NCBI GenBank assembly: GCA_018896355.1
Contig: JAHIMW010000070.1
Location: forward strand, 1-8,476
DNA length: 8,476 nucleotides
Direction of reading: 5' to 3'
Source of the DNA: Pseudomonadota bacterium
GTDB taxonomy: Bacteria; Desulfobacterota; Syntrophia; Syntrophales; UBA5619
Position numbers and translations under genes: made by a program
In this document: positions 6,173-8,476 of the stretch, piece after piece
Numbering within the stretch: position 1 is the stretch's first letter
Layout of the letters: the number at the start of each line of letters is the position of its first letter
The notes under the pieces: generated by a model
The model's input: only the letters and a program-made list of their open reading frames with translations
Told to the model about the DNA's origin: nothing
Database searches by the model: none

Positions 6173-7276
6173 CTACCCCTTTTCCTTTTTCTCCGTTACG
6201 CAGTAGATTCCCTCCCCGGCCATGGCCGGGCCGAAGCACTGGTTGTCCGAAATACAGGCGGATTTTGCAAGGTTCCCGGATTTCCAGCGGTTGATCAGAC
6301 CGGGCTCCCGGATCAGCGGGCGGCTCATGGAGATATAATCGGCGATCCCTTCGGAAATGATGTGCTCGGCCATCGGAAACGAGCGATTCCCTCCGACCAG
6401 AATCAGCGGAACGCCGGTCTGCTCCTTCATGGCCTTCGCCTCCTGCCGGAAATAGGCCTCCTTCTCCTCGGAATCGATCCGGGATCGGCTGGGGCTTAGT
6501 TTACCGCCGGTCAGGAACCCGCCGCTCAGTTCGATCGCGTCGATCCCGCCTTGGGCCAGCATCTTCCCCACCTGGAGGGAATCTTCAAGGCAGAGACCGT
6601 TATCGATATCATCGAGTCCGTTCATTTTGACCAGCACCGGGTAGTCCGGACCCACAGCGCCCCGGACAGTCCGGAGCACATCCATCAAGGCCCTGGCCCG
6701 GTTTTCGATGCTTCCCCCGTATTCGTCGGTGCGGCGGTTGAAGGCCGGCGAGAGGAACTGGCTCAGCAGATACCCATGGGCCGAATGGATCTGAACACCG
6801 TCAAAACCGGCCTTTTTTGCCCGGATCGCCGCTTCGGCGAAGGCAATGACGATCTTCCCGATCCCGTCTGCGGTTAGCTCCACGCGGGGAGATTTGGCCA
6901 TTCCCTCGATGTTGGAAACCGCAAACGGGGCGTGTCCGGTCCGACTGGCATCGGCAAAAAAACCGGCGTGGGCCAGTTGCAGTACCATTTTGCCGTTGTT
7001 TTGATGAACCGCCTCGGCCATGGCGGTCAGGCCAGGGAGCAGATCGTCGCTGCAGACCCCCAGTTGCCTTGGCCCGGCCTGCCCCTTCCGGTCAACATAG
7101 GCGTGGCTCGAGATGATCAGTCCGACCCCGCCCTGGGCGAGAGCTGCCATATAATCAACCAGCCTGGGTGTGGCGCTGCCGTCATCGCCGGCCATCCCCT
7201 CCCATGTGGCCGACCGCACGAACCGGTTTGCCAGCGCCATTCCATTGAGCTGGGTTTCCTCGAAAAGAGCGGTCAT
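6173..7276 (-). CDS. NADH:flavin oxidoreductase, Old Yellow Enzyme family
   Basis: FMN-binding TIM-barrel reductase of 367 residues, probably cytoplasmic, expected to reduce an activated C=C bond (enone, enoate or similar) with NAD(P)H. The family signature HSAHGYLLSQFLSP...NRRTDEYGGSIENRAR lies at residues 164-195; His164 and His167 are the expected substrate-anion-binding pair. LVGGNRS (293-299) and YISMSRPLIREP (314-325) form the phosphate-binding end of the barrel. It lacks the extra flavin/NAD domains of the long 2,4-dienoyl-CoA reductases. The tail reads CISDNQCF...IYC (Cys341, Cys347, Cys359); relatives usually have CxxCNxC, so Asp344 replaces one cysteine. ATG 7276 is chosen because AGGAGG lies just upstream; a longer frame to 7402 would add 42 low-complexity residues encoded across a palindromic repeat. 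The natural substrate cannot be read from the sequence. Confidence 0.9.
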   Translation of the reverse strand: MTALFEETQLNGMALANRFVRSATWEGMAGDDGSATPRLVDYMAALAQGGVGLIISSHAYVDRKGQAGPRQLGVCSDDLLPGLTAMAEAVHQNNGKMVLQLAHAGFFADASRTGHAPFAVSNIEGMAKSPRVELTADGIGKIVIAFAEAAIRAKKAGFDGVQIHSAHGYLLSQFLSPAFNRRTDEYGGSIENRARALMDVLRTVRGAVGPDYPVLVKMNGLDDIDNGLCLEDSLQVGKMLAQGGIDAIELSGGFLTGGKLSPSRSRIDSEEKEAYFRQEAKAMKEQTGVPLILVGGNRSFPMAEHIISEGIADYISMSRPLIREPGLINRWKSGNLAKSACISDNQCFGPAMAGEGIYCVTEKKEKG

Positions 7277-7335
7277 TGTCTCCTCCTGTCTTTTTGTTAT
7301 TTTCTGTTTATATGAAAATGCCCCTCTCCTTTTAT

Positions 7336-7370
7336 CCCTCACCCTCGACGGGGGAGGGCAGGGTGGGGGT
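7336..7370. repeat. GC-rich palindromic intergenic repeat, copy 2
   Basis: Stem CCCTC-A-CCC (7336-7344) with GGG-G-GAGGG (7350-7358), one mismatch, around a 5-base loop TCGAC, followed by a CAGGGTGGGGGTGA tail. Orientation, loop length and tail match copy 1 at 13-56. It fills much of the 166-bp gap between the selenoprotein and flavin oxidoreductase genes. In the transcribed (-) direction it forms an imperfect hairpin without a following U-run, so any effect on read-through between these two genes is uncertain. Confidence 0.6.
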
Positions 7371-7442
7371 GATTGATTCCTTGTTGTGCTCACCTCGGGC
7401 ATGGAGGTTAGGAAAAGGAAACTGTTGAACCAATCTCAACGT

Positions 7443-8321
7443 TCACCGAACGGTTTTGACTGCGGCCTGACGGCGGCGACGCTCCTCCCCTGCTTGGGCC
7501 AGCGCCTCACGGTTGCCGTCGTCGACCCGCAGGAATGCGTCGCGCCACATGTCGTCTTCCCAGTGAAACGGCGTCTGGATCGTCGTGCGCGGCATCCAGG
7601 CCCGCTCGAGCAGATCGAGCGCGCTTCCGACGATCGAGCGCTGCATCTCCTGGTCCCAAGGCTTCCCGCAGGGATTCCCCAGCGGAAAATCGGTGAACAC
7701 GAAGCGGGCGACGCCGCACTCCTCCACGATGTCCCGCGCAGAGCCCATCACCACCGTGGCGATGCCGTTCGCCTCCAGGTGCCTCGCGGCCAGACTCACG
7801 GTCTGGTGGCAGACCGGTCAGAGCGCCGACAGCAGTACGGCGTCGAGGCCATCCTCCCGGCACCACTCGAGAATCCTTGGGGCGGCATCATTCGACGTTC
7901 GGTTTTGGCTGTAATCGGTGGGCACCCCGTAGAAGCGGGGCGACGCCGACCCGATACGGCCGCCGGCGGCTAGTTCGGCGAGGCGGTTTACCGGCAGGAA
8001 GCTGTCGACGTCATCGGTGTGGGTTGCCTTCTTGTCCCAAGACAGATCGTCAGTGAACAGGCTTTTCGGCGGCGGGTCCGTCGGCTGCGCGAAAGGGTCC
8101 CGTTTCATCCGCCCGGCCCCGATCATTCCCTCCGCTCCCGTTCTGCCGGCCGTCGTCACCAATCCCACACGGCACTGGGAGAGCGGCTTTAGCAGCGGGG
8201 TAAAGGGGACATAGTCGTGGTGGGCCCAGGCGTACGGCTTGGAGTAGCCTTGGGCGGCGTAGTACTCCCGGCTGCGATCGATGTAGCTCACGAAAGAACG
8301 GTACGGCCGAAGACTATCCAT
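7443..8321 (-). CDS. GrdB-like selenoprotein (glycine/betaine/sarcosine/D-proline reductase selenoprotein B family), UGA read as selenocysteine
   Basis: One gene of 293 codons (292 residues) interrupted by an in-frame UGA at 7818-7820. Reading it as selenocysteine gives ...DAVLLSAL-U168-P-V-C171-HQTV..., a UxxC redox motif placed as in GrdB/PrdB-type selenoproteins, and the homologous frame runs on for 124 more codons (VMGSARDIVEECGV, FTDFPLGNPCGKPWD). Upstream family features are FTPLLKPL (40-47), GLVTTAG (53-59), HTDDVDSFLPVNRL (101-114). The start ATG 8321 has AGGAGG five bases upstream; a longer frame to 8360 lacks such a site. The family reduces small substrates or disulfides through Sec, but this short stand-alone form has no pyruvoyl-subunit partner gene in view, so its substrate is unknown. 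A SECIS-like hairpin follows the UGA. Standard gene calling would split this into 167- and ~118-residue pieces or call it broken. A true nonsense mutation is the alternative, made unlikely by the UxxC position and the intact frame. Confidence 0.85.
7775..7817 (-). promoter_or_regulatory. Bacterial SECIS-like element for selenocysteine insertion
   Basis: In the mRNA, directly after the UGA, a perfect 6-bp stem CCAGAC (7806-7801) and GUCUGG (7795-7790) carries the loop CGUGA. The loop begins 18 nt after the UGA and has G as its second base, as expected for bacterial SECIS hairpins. Outer pairings can extend it: GCC (7810-7808) with GGC (7783-7781), GGU (7815-7813) with ACC (7780-7778), and CC (7817-7816) with GG (7776-7775), leaving a CU bulge. 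This gives about 43 nt in total. A competing 7-bp hairpin, CGGUCUG-CCAC-CAGACCG (7816-7799), uses the same CAGAC. The pairing is seen directly; SelB recognition is inferred. Confidence 0.6.
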
Positions 8322-8340
8322 GAGAACCTCCTGTTTTTGA

Positions 8341-8358
8341 TGGCTTCGTAAAAAGTTC
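8341..8358. other. Short motif in the selenoprotein leader, possible repeat-element end
   Basis: TGGCTTCGTAAAAAGTTC lies between the selenoprotein ribosome site and the palindromic array. The outer parts can pair weakly in opposite orientation (GGCTTCGTA / AAAAAGTTC give AACTTTTTACGAAGCC on the other strand). It resembles, from memory, intergenic motifs of the ACTTTTTACGAAG type in Desulfobacterota, which would mark it as part of a repeat element. No clear promoter for the selenoprotein gene was identified here. Confidence 0.25.
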
Positions 8359-8383
8359 AAATGCTTCTCCCCCTCCCCTTAAT

Positions 8384-8476
8384 CCCCTCCCGCCGGGGGA
8401 GGGGAAATTAGAGAGGAGTCCCTCCCGCCGGGGGAGGGGAAGTTAGAGAGGAGTCTCTCCCGCCGGGGGAGGGGAA
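8384..8476. repeat. Tandem array of palindromic repeats, 35-bp period, running off the window
   Basis: Three units begin at 8385, 8420 and 8455, exactly 35 bp apart. Each has a palindromic core of the form CCCTCCC-GCCGG-GGGAGGG, then GGAA(A/G)TTAGAGAGGAGT as a conserved spacer. The spacers of units 1 and 2 differ at one base (AAATTAG versus AAGTTAG), and unit 3 begins CTCTCCC instead of CCCTCCC. The third unit is cut by the window end, so the total copy number is unknown. The core matches the stems of the single copies at 13-56 and 7336-7370. Near-identical spacers rule out a CRISPR array. Confidence 0.8.

Noticed and set aside
7277..7330. AT-rich TATAAA-like stretch before the flavin oxidoreductase gene as a promoter
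   Set aside because: A -10-like hexamer can be picked out, but no acceptable -35 box lies at 16-18 bases.
7818..7820. UGA as a nonsense mutation making a pseudogene
   Set aside because: The stop falls exactly where the family carries Sec/Cys, forms UxxC, and is followed by a SECIS-like hairpin. The remaining 124 codons are intact and family-like.
7386..7973. 195-codon + strand open frame opposite the selenoprotein's C-terminal part
   Set aside because: Antisense shadow with no ribosome site or family resemblance, whereas the - strand frame is conserved on both sides of the UGA.
8384..8476. Regularly spaced repeats resembling a short CRISPR array
   Set aside because: The linkers between the palindromes are nearly identical rather than unique, the period is only 35 bp, and no cas gene is present. 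It is a tandem palindromic repeat.

Overview
The window looks like chromosomal DNA from an anaerobic, GC-rich bacterium. The best guess is a Desulfobacterota/Syntrophales-type fatty-acid or aromatic-acid degrader. The pointers are acyl-CoA metabolism genes beside ferredoxin-type proteins, an Old Yellow Enzyme family reductase, an in-frame UGA that reads as selenocysteine, and GC-rich palindromic intergenic repeats. This lineage call is an inference; no rRNA or marker gene is present.

Layout. The left part (113-3682) is read on the + strand. It holds a dienoyl-CoA isomerase-type crotonase, then a tight cluster of a DUF362 protein carrying a ferredoxin-like insert, a multi-cluster 4Fe-4S protein, and a 52-codon gene that looks like an acyl-CoA dehydrogenase with its middle removed. 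The last three are 32-34 bp apart, each with a strong Shine-Dalgarno, and a promoter candidate lies before the DUF362 gene. The right part (3758-8321) is read on the - strand. In transcription order it holds a GrdB-like selenoprotein, an FMN-dependent Old Yellow Enzyme family oxidoreductase, and a large secreted subtilisin-like protease with an N-terminal secretin/TonB-type STN domain, a PA insert and a C-terminal dockerin-like repeat. The two blocks converge at about 3683-3757, where a nested hairpin sits.

Function. The + strand block fits double-bond rearrangement of unsaturated acyl-CoAs plus electron transfer through iron-sulfur proteins. The acyl-CoA dehydrogenase that would complete the set survives only as its two ends. 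In the - strand block, the selenoprotein and the flavin reductase are both redox proteins, but no shared pathway is proven; the protease is an exported enzyme that may share their transcript.

Most notable: (1) a 292-residue selenoprotein split by UGA at 7818-7820, with a UxxC motif and a SECIS-like hairpin immediately downstream; (2) the internally deleted acyl-CoA dehydrogenase remnant; (3) the STN-subtilase-PA-dockerin architecture; (4) a palindromic repeat family with three copies at a 35-bp period at the right edge. No gene-free stretch exceeds 300 bases. No tRNA, rRNA, CRISPR array or insertion sequence was recognised.
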